NCBI GenBank assembly: GCA_963768975.1
Contig: CAVYKB010000002.1
Coordinates: 155,731 to 219,730 of the forward strand
Length of the DNA: 64,000 bases
Source: CADCTB01 sp963768975
Lineage (GTDB): Bacteria > Actinomycetota > Acidimicrobiia > Acidimicrobiales > AC-14
Reading direction: 5' to 3'
How positions within the stretch are numbered: position 1 is the stretch's first letter; each line of letters opens with the position of its first letter. The translations under genes were made by a program, and so were the position numbers. Below are positions 50,328 through 59,294 of the stretch, one piece after another. A model generated the notes under the pieces. It did not search any database, had not been told where the DNA came from, and saw only the letters and a program-made list of their open reading frames with translations.

Positions 50328-50951
50328 TTGGCCGGAACGAAGAACGAAACGGCGTTGAGCATCGGCGACCTGGCTCGGCGGTCCGGGGTACCCGTAAGCA
50401 CAATACGGACGTGGGAACAGCGCTACGGACTTTTGGCGCCGGCGCGCACCCCTGGCGGACACCGGCGCTTCTCGGAGAGCGACCTGCGTCGGATCACCGC
50501 CATGCGCCAGCTGGTCATCGAGGGGGTTTCACTCGCGGCCGCTGCCGAGCGGGTGATGGGACGGGACAGGGAACGGTCACACGGTGGCCGCACCCAAGCG
50601 CGCTCAGCGGTTCCCGCTCCCGCCCCGTTGCCGACCGCCGGCCTGGACCCCAAGGCGCTGGAAGCGGCGTATCGGGCCACTCGGGCACTGCTGCACATCC
50701 GAACACCGCAGGAGGCCGTCGACGTCCTGATCGACCTCGTGAGCGAGCTCGGCGGGAAGGCGGTTCCGGCCGAGGATGCGGGTCTCGATGCCCTTCCTCT
50801 CGACCTGTCGCTCGGTGCGCGGTCCCCGCTGCTTGCGACGGTCGACCGTTACTCGATCGCGCGATTGCAGCTGGAGCGCGTCCTGCCGACCGTCGTCGAG
50901 GACGCCCGGCGAGCCGCAGCCATGGCGCGTCGCCTCTCGCGTCTCGCCTAG
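50328..50951 (+). CDS. MerR family transcriptional regulator (CarH/LitR-like DNA-binding half)
   Basis: The 207-residue product starts at a TTG after AAGGGG. A MerR winged HTH (~10-80) reads IGDLARRSGVPVSTIRTWEQ, then RYGLLAPARTPGGHRRFSES, the WEQRYGLLxPxRTxGGHRxY pattern of B12/light-sensing MerR proteins rather than metal-responsive ones. After a linker, ~105-205 holds an unfamiliar domain (LLHIRTPQEAVDVLIDLVSE, RYSIARLQLERVLPTVVEDA). The expected cobalamin domain is not fused but encoded just downstream, so the system looks split. Confidence 0.85.
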   Translation: MAGTKNETALSIGDLARRSGVPVSTIRTWEQRYGLLAPARTPGGHRRFSESDLRRITAMRQLVIEGVSLAAAAERVMGRDRERSHGGRTQARSAVPAPAPLPTAGLDPKALEAAYRATRALLHIRTPQEAVDVLIDLVSELGGKAVPAEDAGLDALPLDLSLGARSPLLATVDRYSIARLQLERVLPTVVEDARRAAAMARRLSRLA

Positions 50952-51029
50952 GTAGAGGCGCGTCGGACCGGTAGCATGGGCGAATTCTCGGCGAGGAAGT
51001 GGTCCACCGGTACCTCGGGCTGATCGAGG

Positions 51030-51983
51030 TTGCCGACCGTCAAGGCGCCTTGGCACTCGTCGCAGAATCTGGCTGCGGCGGGTGTTTCGGTGGAGACGCT
51101 TGTACTCGAGTTAATGACGCCGGCGCAACGAGAAGTGGGGGTGCGCTGGGAGCGGAGGCAATGGACCGTCGCCCAGGAGCACGCAGCCACGGCCATCACC
51201 GACGCCGCTCTTGCCCTGGTGACCCTCGATGACATCGCTCCTCGATTCGGGCATGTCCTCGTCGGTTGCGTCGAAGGTGAGTGGCACATGATGGCGGCTC
51301 GGATGGCGGCCGAGATCTTTCGTGAACGGGGATGGGCCATGACATTCCTCGGCCCCTCTGTGCCCGCCGTCGACCTCGCGGACTATGTGGCAGCCACTCG
51401 ACCGGACGCCGTCGCCCTCAGCTGCTCCCTTCCGATCCTGCTCCCGGGTGCTCAGCGGTGCATCCTCGCCTGTCGTGAGGTGGATGTACCTGTTCTCGTC
51501 GGTGGCGCCGGCTTCGCATCCGACGGACGGTATGCCGTCGCCCTGGGAGCAGACGCATGGGTACCCGATCCGGTCGCCGGTGTGGGGTATCTCGAAAGCT
51601 GGCTGAATGGGTCACCCCCGAGCCGTCAACCGAGCTGCCGGCCCGACGACGAGGACCGGATGCTGGAAGCGTCACACGCCACGCTGCTATCCGAGGCGTT
51701 CCAGCGCTTGGCGCCTCGCGTCGCGGCCACGGCCGAAGTGGCGCCGGTCGTCGCCGGCCTCGACATGGTGCTCGCTGCGGTCGAGAGCGCCACCCTGGTC
51801 GGAGAGTCGAAGCTCCTTTCGGGCTCGGCCGCAATGATCGAACGCGTCATGCCTCGGGACGACAGCTCGCGGTTCGGCTTCGCCGGTATTCTCGAAACCC
51901 TGCTGCCAGCGCTACGCCAGCGCTCGCCCCGGGCCGCCGCAGTTGTCGAGCGGGCGCTTCCCGCGGTCGCTCAGCGGCACTGA
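51030..51983 (+). CDS. Cobalamin-binding sensor protein (CarH/LitR-like), 5' end frameshifted
   Basis: The product has a B12-binding-2 cap domain (GVSVETLVLELMTPAQREVG, RWERRQWTVAQEHAATAI with the Trp and Glu-His that cover cobalamin in CarH). A Rossmann B12-binding domain follows with lower-ligand His in VGCVEGEWHMMAARMAAEIF, FLGPSVPAVDLADY, LSCSLPILLPG and VLVGGAGFASDG. The last ~110 residues are an extra helical domain. The first cap helix (HRYLGLIEVADRQGALALVA) lies upstream in another frame from a GTG at 50999, so a one-base frameshift sits near 51060-51068. The TTG at 51030 is only the first start in the main frame. Confidence 0.78.
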   Translation: MPTVKAPWHSSQNLAAAGVSVETLVLELMTPAQREVGVRWERRQWTVAQEHAATAITDAALALVTLDDIAPRFGHVLVGCVEGEWHMMAARMAAEIFRERGWAMTFLGPSVPAVDLADYVAATRPDAVALSCSLPILLPGAQRCILACREVDVPVLVGGAGFASDGRYAVALGADAWVPDPVAGVGYLESWLNGSPPSRQPSCRPDDEDRMLEASHATLLSEAFQRLAPRVAATAEVAPVVAGLDMVLAAVESATLVGESKLLSGSAAMIERVMPRDDSSRFGFAGILETLLPALRQRSPRAAAVVERALPAVAQRH

Positions 51984-52249
51984 TCGGGCTCCTCCGAAGA
52001 CGCGTCATCCTGAGCCGGATCACGCCCCCGGGAACCGACGTCCTTCGTCGCCGGTTGCGACCAGCCGGTGGTACACCAATGCCGACCGCGACGAGTAGCC
52101 CGGGGAGTCCGGCGGCATTCTCGGGGGTTGCCGACTCCCGGCGACGCGAGGAGCGGGCTGGCCGACGGATGGACGCTCCGGGTATTCAAAGTGCGTCATG
52201 GTCAGCCTGGCCGCCGGTCTCGTTCACCTGAGCGCATGTGATGCCGGTC

Positions 52250-53083
52250 TCACGAACGGGCCGTGACGATGAGCGCTTGGGCGCCGAGGTGCACCGTACC
52301 GCCGCGTTCGAACGGTCGGACGGCATCGACGATCGCCGACCGAGTAGTGGCGCGGAGGTCGGGATGCCGTCGAAGCCCTTCGACCAACAACGGATTGAAC
52401 TCCATGACGACGTCGGCAACCGCGTCCGCGCCGCCCGCTGGGTGCGGCGGATCGAGCTGGAGGTCGGTGATCCGCACGTCGGTCCAGCCAGCGGCTTCGA
52501 GGATCGGGCGCACCACTGCCGGCTCGGGGAGCGAGAACGGCCCTGGCTCACCTGGGCCTGCGAGGTGCGGCGGACCCAGCACCGGAACCGACGCCATCAC
52601 CGGCAGCGTCATGACCGGGTTGGCGAACGGCGGACCCCAACAGCAGAACCCGAGCCGAGCATCGGTCGCCGCATAGGAACGCAGCCGAGCGAACGCCGAC
52701 ACGGGGTCAGAGAAGAACATGACACCGAAGCGCGAGAACACGACGTCGAACGGACCCCTCGGCGCCGCGTCAAGAACGTCGCCTACCTCGAACTCCGCAC
52801 GTGGGTCTCGGAGCCAAGTGCGAGCGGCGGTGACCATCGGCTCGCTGAGGTCAACACCAACCACTGTGGAGGCACCACGCTCGATGAGCTGGGTAACGGT
52901 TGCGCCCGTCCCGCATCCGACGTCCAGGATACTGGCGCCATGAACTTCACCGAGCGCGTCCATCACGGCGGTGCCGAACGGCTCGGCTTGGCGGTCGTGC
53001 AGATGGGCGTGGCGCACCCAAGCCTCGCCGACCAGGTCGTTCCAGATCGCCCGTTGCGATCTGCTCAGCAGCTGATCCGTCAT
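52250..53083 (-). CDS. Class I SAM-dependent methyltransferase
   Basis: The 277-residue product begins MTDQLLSRSQRAIWNDLVGE and has motif I ASILDVGCGTGATVTQLIER, VVGVDLSEPMV, DVVFSRFGVMFFSDPVSAF and GFCCWGPPFANPVM. It is a type-11/25 small-molecule methyltransferase. GGGGGA lies five bases before the ATG. It is divergent from a TetR gene with a shared operator, so it is probably the regulated target. Confidence 0.88.
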   Translation of the reverse strand: MTDQLLSRSQRAIWNDLVGEAWVRHAHLHDRQAEPFGTAVMDALGEVHGASILDVGCGTGATVTQLIERGASTVVGVDLSEPMVTAARTWLRDPRAEFEVGDVLDAAPRGPFDVVFSRFGVMFFSDPVSAFARLRSYAATDARLGFCCWGPPFANPVMTLPVMASVPVLGPPHLAGPGEPGPFSLPEPAVVRPILEAAGWTDVRITDLQLDPPHPAGGADAVADVVMEFNPLLVEGLRRHPDLRATTRSAIVDAVRPFERGGTVHLGAQALIVTARS

Positions 53084-53094
53084 ATCGTCCCCCT

Positions 53095-53116
53095 AATCGG
53101 TACTCGTTCCGATTAA
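53095..53116. promoter_or_regulatory. TetR-type operator between methyltransferase and TetR genes
   Basis: TAATCGG (53095-53101) and CCGATTA (53110-53116) form an inverted repeat with an 8-nt spacer that itself is partly symmetric (AC..GT). It lies 12 bp upstream of one start and 45 bp upstream of the other. Size and symmetry are typical of a TetR dimer site. Confidence 0.75.
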
Positions 53117-53160
53117 TCATTACATAGATACTGTAGTGATACTAGGGGTACGCTACTCAA

Positions 53161-53826
53161 ATGTCGCAGGATGTCAAGGGTGCCCGTCCCTACCGGTCGC
53201 CAAGACGAGATCAGCAGGCGGCGGCGACCCGGTTGGCGATCCTGGGCGCGGCACAGGGGCTCTTCGAATCGAATGGCTACCCAGCGACGACGATGGGGGC
53301 GATCGCCACCGAGGCCGACGTCGCGCTCAAGACGGTGTACCTCGCATTCGAGACGAAGGCCGGGCTCCTGCGTGCGGTGTGGGACCTCGCCCTCAAGGGC
53401 GACACCGACGACGCGCCTGTGGCAACGAGGCCTTGGTACCTCGACGTACTCGAGGAGCCGAACCCCGAACGCAAGCTACGGCGCCTGGCCGGCGCGTCGT
53501 GTGGTGTGAAGCGCAGGATCGGAGCGTTGCTCCGGGTCATTCGCGACGCTGCGCCCAGTGACGAAGAGATCCGCGACCTCTGGTCACTCATCCAGTCAGA
53601 TTTCTACATGAACCAGGGGGCGATTGTTGCGACCCTTCACCAGGCTGGCGCGCTCGTAGACGGACTGGACCTCGGGCAGGCCACGGACATCCTCTGGACG
53701 CTGAACCACCCCGACGTTTGGCTACTCCTCGTAGGCCAGCGGGGCTGGACGCCCGAACGGTTCGAGACTTGGCTGGGCGACACCGCTATCGACCAGCTCC
53801 TGCGCAAACGCAGACCCCGCCGCTGA
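53161..53826 (+). CDS. TetR family transcriptional regulator
   Basis: The 221-residue product has a basic N-terminus (ARPYRSPRRDQQAAATRLAI) and an HTH with TTMGAIATEADVALKTVYLA. The ligand domain contains RRIGALLRVIRDAAPSDEEI and LWTLNHPDVWLLLVGQRGW, a pattern common in actinobacterial TetR proteins. It probably controls the divergent methyltransferase through the 53095-53116 dyad. Confidence 0.88.
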   Translation: MSQDVKGARPYRSPRRDQQAAATRLAILGAAQGLFESNGYPATTMGAIATEADVALKTVYLAFETKAGLLRAVWDLALKGDTDDAPVATRPWYLDVLEEPNPERKLRRLAGASCGVKRRIGALLRVIRDAAPSDEEIRDLWSLIQSDFYMNQGAIVATLHQAGALVDGLDLGQATDILWTLNHPDVWLLLVGQRGWTPERFETWLGDTAIDQLLRKRRPRR

Positions 53827-53881
53827 CGGATTCCCGGTCGGCCTGGGCTGGCGGCGACCCCGGCCGCTATCGTCGTGGTCG

Positions 53882-55543
53882 GTGCCGGCCCTACTGCCGA
53901 GGGACGAGGCGATCGGACATGGCCGTGCCGCGCACCGTGGCATGGCTTGGGCGGCCGCCGCCCGGCACCTGGCCGACGCCGACGCCGCCTGGGCACTCGA
54001 CCCGGCCGACCTCCAGCTGCTGGCCGAGGCCACGTACCTGGTCGGACGTGAGGACGACGCCATCACGTTGTGGACCCGCGCCCACCGGGCCTGGCTGGCG
54101 GCGGGGGCGAAGTCCGCCGCAGCCCGCTGCGCCTTCTGGATCGGCCTGATCCTGGAGCTGCGCGGGGACCAGGCCCAGGCCGGCGGGTGGATCGCCAGGG
54201 CCGAGCGTCTGGCCCACGAGGCCGGCGACTGCGTGGAGATCGGGTACCTGCAGTTCTACGTCGGCTTGGGCCAGCTGGAGTCCGGCGACGTGGCCGGTGC
54301 CGCCGAGATCCTGGGCGAAGCGGCCGGAATCGCCGAGCGCTTCGGCGACGCCGACCTGCTGGCTTTCACCCGCATGGCCAGCGGCCAGACTGCGATGTGG
54401 CTCGGCAGCCAGGCCGCCGGTCTGGCGCTGCTCGACGAGGCCATGGTGTCGGTGACCGCCGGCGAGGTGTCCGCCGTCGCCGCCGGGATCGTCTACTGCG
54501 CACTGATCGAAGCCTGCCACTACGCGTTCGACCTGCGCCGGGCCTCGGAGTGGACCGAGGCCCTGTCGGGCTGGTGCGCGGCCCAGCCCGACCTCGTTCC
54601 GTACCGGGGGAACTGCCAGGTACACCGGGCCGAGATGTTGGTGCTGCGGGGCAGGTGGGACGCCGCAGGCAGCGAGGCCGAGCAGGCCCAAAGCAACCTA
54701 CACGGGGCACCGTCGGCGGCCGATGCCCACTACCAGCGAGGTGATCTTCACCGGCTGCGGGGCGAGCTGGCCGAGGCCGAGGCCGCCTTCCGCCAGGCCG
54801 CCGACCTGGGCAAGTCGCCCCAGCCCGGGCTGTGCCTGCTGCGCTTGGCCCAGGGCGACGTGCGGGCAGCGGCGGCCGCCGCTCGTCGCCTGCTCGGCGA
54901 GACCGCCGAGCCGCCGTTCCGGGCCCGGCTGCTGGGTGCCATGGTCGAGGTGCTGCTGGCCGAAGGCGACGTGGCCGCGGCCCGGGCGGCGGCCGACGAG
55001 CTCGCCGGCATCGGTGCCGCCTTCGACTCTCCACTGCTGCGCGCCACTGCCGGCTCGGCCGCCGGCGCCGTCCTGCTGGCCGAGGGCAACCCGCGCGGTG
55101 CCTGCGAGACCCTGCGGCGGGCCGCCGATGCGTGGCGGGCCCTCGACGTCCCCTATGAACTGGCCCGCACCCGTGCCCTCCTCGGGGTCGCCTGTGCCCA
55201 GTTGGGCGACGCCGACGGCGCGGCCATGGAGTTCGACGGCGCCCGACGGGCGCTCACCGCTCTCGGCGCCGGGCCGGCGCTGCGGGTGGTCGACGAGCTG
55301 GCCGATGAGGGGTCCGCCGGAGCCGGCGCAGTGCGGACCACCTCGGGGGCTGGGCCGCTGACCGCCCGGGAGCTCGAGGTGCTGGCCCTGCTGGCCACCG
55401 GTCGCACGAACAAGGCCATCGCCGCCGAGTTGGTGATCAGCGAGAAGACGGTTGCCCGCCACGTGGCGAACATCTTCACCAAGCTCGACCTGTCGTCCCG
55501 ATCGGGAGCCACCGCCTACGCGTACGAGCGCGGCCTCGTCTGA
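53882..55543 (+). CDS. LuxR-type regulator with TPR-like sensor (paralogue B)
   Basis: The 553-residue product starts at a GTG. TPR-like repeats cover ~20-480, and a C-terminal HTH reads LTARELEVLALLATGRTNKA and KTVARHVANIFTKLDLSSRS. It shares blocks with paralogue A at 47102-48697 (SVTAGEV, GIVYCA, QPDLVPYRG) but differs in linker lengths. The two flank a methyltransferase/MerR/B12 region in the same direction. Confidence 0.87.
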   Translation: MPALLPRDEAIGHGRAAHRGMAWAAAARHLADADAAWALDPADLQLLAEATYLVGREDDAITLWTRAHRAWLAAGAKSAAARCAFWIGLILELRGDQAQAGGWIARAERLAHEAGDCVEIGYLQFYVGLGQLESGDVAGAAEILGEAAGIAERFGDADLLAFTRMASGQTAMWLGSQAAGLALLDEAMVSVTAGEVSAVAAGIVYCALIEACHYAFDLRRASEWTEALSGWCAAQPDLVPYRGNCQVHRAEMLVLRGRWDAAGSEAEQAQSNLHGAPSAADAHYQRGDLHRLRGELAEAEAAFRQAADLGKSPQPGLCLLRLAQGDVRAAAAAARRLLGETAEPPFRARLLGAMVEVLLAEGDVAAARAAADELAGIGAAFDSPLLRATAGSAAGAVLLAEGNPRGACETLRRAADAWRALDVPYELARTRALLGVACAQLGDADGAAMEFDGARRALTALGAGPALRVVDELADEGSAGAGAVRTTSGAGPLTARELEVLALLATGRTNKAIAAELVISEKTVARHVANIFTKLDLSSRSGATAYAYERGLV

Positions 55544-55687
55544 GCGCCGAGCGGGCCTCTACACAGAATCACCCACGCGGGTTGGGGTCAGCATTTGCAT
55601 GGTTCGCCCGAAGTCGGCCCACCCGTCTTCCGTCACCATCTCCCCAGGACACCGGAGCGGTTCCGGGGACACCGAGGGGAGCACACG

Positions 55688-56116
55688 ATGGGTGCAGCGA
55701 GGGAGTCGATCGACCGGATGACGGCGGCCATGGTGAACCACGACGTGGATGCGCTGGCCGCAGCGTACTCCGAGGACGCGGTGGCGGTGACGCCCGACGA
55801 GGGCGAGCTCAAGGGCAGCGACGAGATCGTGCGCTACCTCGGCGGGCTCCTCTCCGCATTCCCCGACTTCACCTGGGAGCCGCTGGCCGAGCACGAGTCC
55901 GGCGACACCTCGATCGACGAGGGCTGGTTCGTAGGCACCAACACCGGCCCGCTGCCCCTGCCCGACGGCTCGATCATGCCGGCCACCGGCAGGGCCGTGC
56001 GGGTCCGGGGCTGCGATATCGCCACCGTGGACGGCGGCGTGATCGTCCGCCACCACTTCTACTACGACCAGATGGAGCTGCTCACCCAACTGGGCCTGGT
56101 GCCCGAGCAGCCGTAG
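55688..56116 (+). CDS. SnoaL-like (NTF2 fold) polyketide cyclase family protein
   Basis: The 142-residue product has a full SnoaL pattern: VNHDVDALAAAYSEDAVAV, IVRYLGGLLSAFPDFTWEPL, GWFVGTNTGPLPLPDG, and a GGVIVRHHFYYDQMELLTQL end with LGLVPE. This shows what the relic at 6323-6595 has lost. GGGGAG lies six bases before the ATG. It is 144 bp after the LuxR paralogue B and may be its target. Confidence 0.88.
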   Translation: MGAARESIDRMTAAMVNHDVDALAAAYSEDAVAVTPDEGELKGSDEIVRYLGGLLSAFPDFTWEPLAEHESGDTSIDEGWFVGTNTGPLPLPDGSIMPATGRAVRVRGCDIATVDGGVIVRHHFYYDQMELLTQLGLVPEQP

Positions 56117-56530
56117 CGGCGGGTTCGATGCTGCCGGTCGATCGACGTCGGTGGTGCTCGTTCCGGCCGAGGGCCGGGTGCTCGTCGGCGGCGTCGGTCG
56201 GCGTCGGCTGGCGCTCGCTCGTCGGGTTGAGGGCCTGGTACTCGTCGGCGGCGTCGGTCGGCGTCGTGGCTGGCTCAGATGCCGTTGGGTGAGGTCGTGC
56301 TGAATCGACCGCAGGAGCGTGTCCGCAAACACACGGTCGACACGTACCTGATCTCAGCCCCCAGGAGGAGCACATCAGCCCGACTGGCCCGCGACGACGA
56401 TTCGCACGCAGAGATCGGGCGCCGGGATGTGTTCATGTAGACAGAGCGATCCGGATCCGATGTGGCACGAAACCGGTCCGAGGCAGCGGGGTCGGAGGGC
56501 AAAACCGCCTCTGACCAGGGCTTTTGTGCG
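56117..56530. other. Intergenic region with a 60-bp two-copy tandem repeat
   Basis: A ~38-bp segment starting GAGGGCC(G/T)GGT at 56169 recurs at 56229 (60-bp period) with few differences, containing CTCGTCGGCGGCGTCGGTCG. The frames here are repetitive and match no family. The rest up to the tRNA fragment shows no gene. This is the left boundary of the likely accessory island. Confidence 0.5.
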
Positions 56531-56576
56531 AGCGGGCGACGAGAATCGAACTCGCGTTCTCAGTTTGGGAAGCTGA
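56531..56576 (-). tRNA. 3' fragment of a tRNA-Gly(CCC) gene (probable attachment-site core)
   Basis: On the minus strand 56576 to 56531 gives an anticodon arm with loop TTCCCAA (anticodon CCC) and stem TCAGC/ACTGA with one C-A mismatch at the loop. A 5-nt variable loop, a T-arm GCGAG-TTCGATT-CTCGT and the acceptor 3' strand CGCCCGC plus discriminator T follow. No D-arm or 5' acceptor GCGGGCG exists on the other side, so only the 46-nt 3' part is present. Such fragments are typical integrase attachment duplicates; the full gene is not in the window. Confidence 0.82.
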
Positions 56577-56970
56577 TCGGAGCCAGCCCTCCCATCAGCA
56601 GATTTGCACAAAGCCGCATGTCAGAGGGGGTACGGCATCACCCGGTGCTGCTCGCTGTTGCGCACTTTTCCGCCCTCGTTGTGGGCCCATCCGTGGCCCA
56701 AGGCCACCGATGTCGGACGACAGGCGCCCCAGATGGCTGGGCGTACGCCGGACACGACGGCTCGACAGGAGCTATGCCGGGCCCCCGGCCTGGCCCGGGC
56801 ACGTGCCGGTGCACCCGGTACCCCGTCGTTGCCGCCGGACTGTTGGTGGTCCTCTGGCTGAAAGCTCGAAAACCGGTCGTCCCGGTGGGCCGAACTGCCT
56901 GATCACGGTTGGCACGCTATTGAACTACAGCCCAAGATTTGCGCGGTGAGCGTGACAGGGATCCTGCCTT
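56577..56970. other. Intergenic region without a recognisable gene
   Basis: About 390 bp lie between the tRNA fragment and the 3' end of the frameshifted mobile-type gene. Short plus-strand frames exist (for example from 56604) but none has a family signature or ribosome binding site. No integrase remnant was recognised. Confidence 0.45.
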
Positions 56971-58223
56971 TCAGGCTGCAGTGTTGTAGAGATCAGGAAA
57001 GCGATCGTCGTGAAGCGCGATGGCGGCGGTCATCACCCGGTAGCCGTGGCGCGTTGGGCGATACAACCGGGCGCGTGGGACCTTGGCGACCCAGACCGTG
57101 GCCACGGAGCTTGGCGATGAGACGAGAGATCCCGGGCACAGCGTCGATGGGCTTCTGCGGCGTCGACTGGCGGACGGGGGTAGAGGCTTTGCATGAGGTC
57201 GGCGTTGCGGAACCCGGCGATCGCATGCCCGCCGGCCAGCACGGCCCGGAACAACGCTCGATCGGCGGGGCTGAGGGGATTGAAGCGGGCATGACGACGC
57301 CCGTCCTTGGTCTTGCTCCGGCACAGGGCGTCCAAAGAGGCGACACCCTCGCCTTTGAGTGGGGCGGCGGCCAGGGCGTCCAGGGAGCGGTGGTTCGAGG
57401 CGATCCCGACCTGGAAGTAGCGCCACACGTTGGCCACGCCCTTGTTCATCGGGCACCACCGCCGCTCGCGCCGGCCCGCCTCGTCGGTGAGGACGCGCAG
57501 GACCCGGAACTCGCGCGGATTATTGATGGTCGTCTCGACCCGCAGGACCGAGACCTTGTCGTAGACCTTGACGGAGTTGCGGGCCATACGGTGCTTGACC
57601 CGCCAACCCTCCGCTCTTCCTCGGGTGTCGGTGGTCACCTGGGCTCGAAGAGAAGGGTGCAGCTTGCGGCCCAGGAAGCGCAAGACGTCGGCCGAGGACA
57701 TGTTCAGGCTGGCGTGGCGGATGAGGTCGGGCAGCACACCGTTCAGCGAACGGCGATCACGGAACATGACGTCGGTGGCCACATCGGCTTGGTCGAGGCA
57801 CCAGTGGTAGCTGCGGAACTCCGCTGCCGCGATGGCGGGCAGGTGGATGTTCACCCGCCGGGCCAGGGCGTCGAGCAGTCTGGGCCAGGCCCGGTGGGCG
57901 AAGCGCTCGCACAGCTCGCCGGCGAGCTCCAGGTCATCGATCCGCAGGAGGGCGTTGTCGGAGCGCAGATAGCCGATGTTGCGGGCGTCGAGCTGGCGGG
58001 CCAGCCACTCCCGGCCGTTGACGTAGATCTGGATGCTGAAGGGCAACCAGCTCTGAAGGCGGATGTGGATGAAGCCCAGCTCAGGGTCGATGAAGTACCA
58101 GTAGTGGTGCATGCACTTGCGCTCGCCGGCGCGACGTCGAGGCGATGGGTGGCGTGGTTGCGACGGACTTGAAGGACTGGCATGGCGCAACAGGTGTCCC
58201 TTGAAGATCATGCGGTCGAACAT
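56971..58223 (-). pseudogene. Multiply frameshifted conserved protein with C-terminal winged helix (mobile-type family)
   Basis: From the ATG at 58221-58223 the frame reads MFDRMIFKGHLLRHA, then lacks ~80 residues and changes frame (VLQVRRNHATHRLDV is in another frame). The main frame contains FIDPELGFIHIRLQSWLPFS, IQIYVNGREWLARQL and RVETTINNPREFRVLRVL. The C-terminus again switches frame twice: GISRLIAKLRGHGL, then VAKVPRARLYRPTRHGYRVM and a stop at 56971, a winged-helix pattern. The family (several hundred residues, often multi-copy, usually labelled hypothetical) has a KxYDKxxVLRxETTINNP core. At least one deletion and three frameshifts make this copy dead. Confidence 0.78.
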
Positions 58224-58318
58224 CGCCAGACTCCCGACGACACGACCCTGGTGGACGGACTCGAAGCTCGCACCGCAGTGGTCTCTGACGCCGGCGCCCG
58301 AGGGCCGGTTCGACCCGG

Positions 58319-58877
58319 TCAGCGATTCACCAGCGAGAGCCGGACGGTGTTGACCCACATCGCCTGAACGGGCCAGAGCAAGGCGGCCGCCTCCTCCAGC
58401 GAGACCCATCGGAAGGCGAAGCGGTGCAGGACGATGTCTCCGCCAGACTTCTCCTCCCATTCCCACACCTCATCGACCGGCGGCTCCTTGACGCACAGAT
58501 GGAAGGCGTGTTGGATTCTGCTCCTCAAGCCCGACGGGGACGTTGCCGAGCTCGGCCATGTACCAGGTCTCGCCGAGTTTGCGGATGATCGAAGCCGACT
58601 CGAGTCCAGACTCCTCGGCAAGCTCGCGCACGACAGCCTCCTCGGCGCTCTCCCCGTCGTGGATGCCGCCCGCAGGCACCTGGGTGCCCGAGGCCGGACT
58701 GTCGGTGTGGTCGAACACGAGCAGGCGTCCATACGGGTCTGTCACATACGCCGTCGCCCGTTGGTAGCAGGGCGGGTGCCAGTCAGCCACGATGAGCAGT
58801 CTGGCGTCGGCGGTCGCAGCGCAGCGCAAACAACCGGCGATCAGTGCTACTGGCTGGCCCGGCGGATGGCCGTTCAT
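58319..58877 (-). pseudogene. Nudix hydrolase gene with frameshift
   Basis: The frame from the ATG at 58875-58877 gives YVTDPYGRLLVFDHTDSPAS and a complete Nudix box (GGIHDGESAEEAVVRELAEE then SGL). It goes on to KLGETWYMAELGNVPVGL and shifts. The natural continuation IQHAFHLCVKEPPVDEVWEW, FAFRWVSLEEAAALLWPVQA is in another frame ending at 58319. A single-base frameshift near 58520-58530 separates the catalytic part from the C-terminal third. If the shift is an assembly error this is an intact nucleotide-diphosphate-type hydrolase of ~185 residues; the first ~40 residues may be non-native. Confidence 0.8.
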
Positions 58878-59051
58878 AGGGGCGCGTCCGGCGGGGTGGA
58901 TGGAGCGATAGGTGGCTTTCGTACAGGTCACAAGACGCCAAGGCCGGCGGGCTGTGCGGTGTCGCCCTGCAGGGGACGTCGGCGACGACTGGGTCTTTAA
59001 GGGTTCCGCCGATACAAGGCAGAGTTCCCCTTCGCCTTGTAGACCCCAGCC

Positions 59052-59294
59052 ATGAGACAGACGGGTGAGCTGCGGGTGTCCCAACGTGGCCAGATGAGCC
59101 TGCCGGCCTCGACGAGGCACCGGTGGGGTCTCGATGCGGGTGGCGAGGTCGGGTACCTCGATCTCGGGGATGCGGTCCTGCTGATCCCGGGGGGAGTTGG
59201 CACGCTGCGTCGCCAGCTGCTGGATGCAGTGTCCGACGACGATTGGGCAAACGCCCGAGCCGGGTTCGGCGACAACGACCTCGCCACGGAGTGA
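59052..59294 (+). CDS. AbrB/MazE-type antitoxin-like DNA-binding protein
   Basis: The 80-residue product has a SpoVT-AbrB swapped-hairpin domain: RVSQRGQMSLPASTRHRWGL and DAGGEVGYLDLGDAVLLIPG. A short C-terminal helix (TLRRQLLDAVSDDDW) would contact a partner. Its stop overlaps the GTG of the next gene (GTGA), as in toxin-antitoxin pairs. No Shine-Dalgarno is evident at the ATG. Confidence 0.82.
   Translation: MRQTGELRVSQRGQMSLPASTRHRWGLDAGGEVGYLDLGDAVLLIPGGVGTLRRQLLDAVSDDDWANARAGFGDNDLATE

Noticed and set aside
43976..55543. Secondary-metabolite gene cluster
   Set aside because: Regulators and tailoring-like enzymes are present, but no PKS, NRPS, terpene or RiPP core gene is seen.
56375..56611. 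Small minus-strand ORF with RTRVRFSSPAR
   Set aside because: That peptide is the well-known false translation of a tRNA 3' end; the DNA is the tRNA-Gly fragment.
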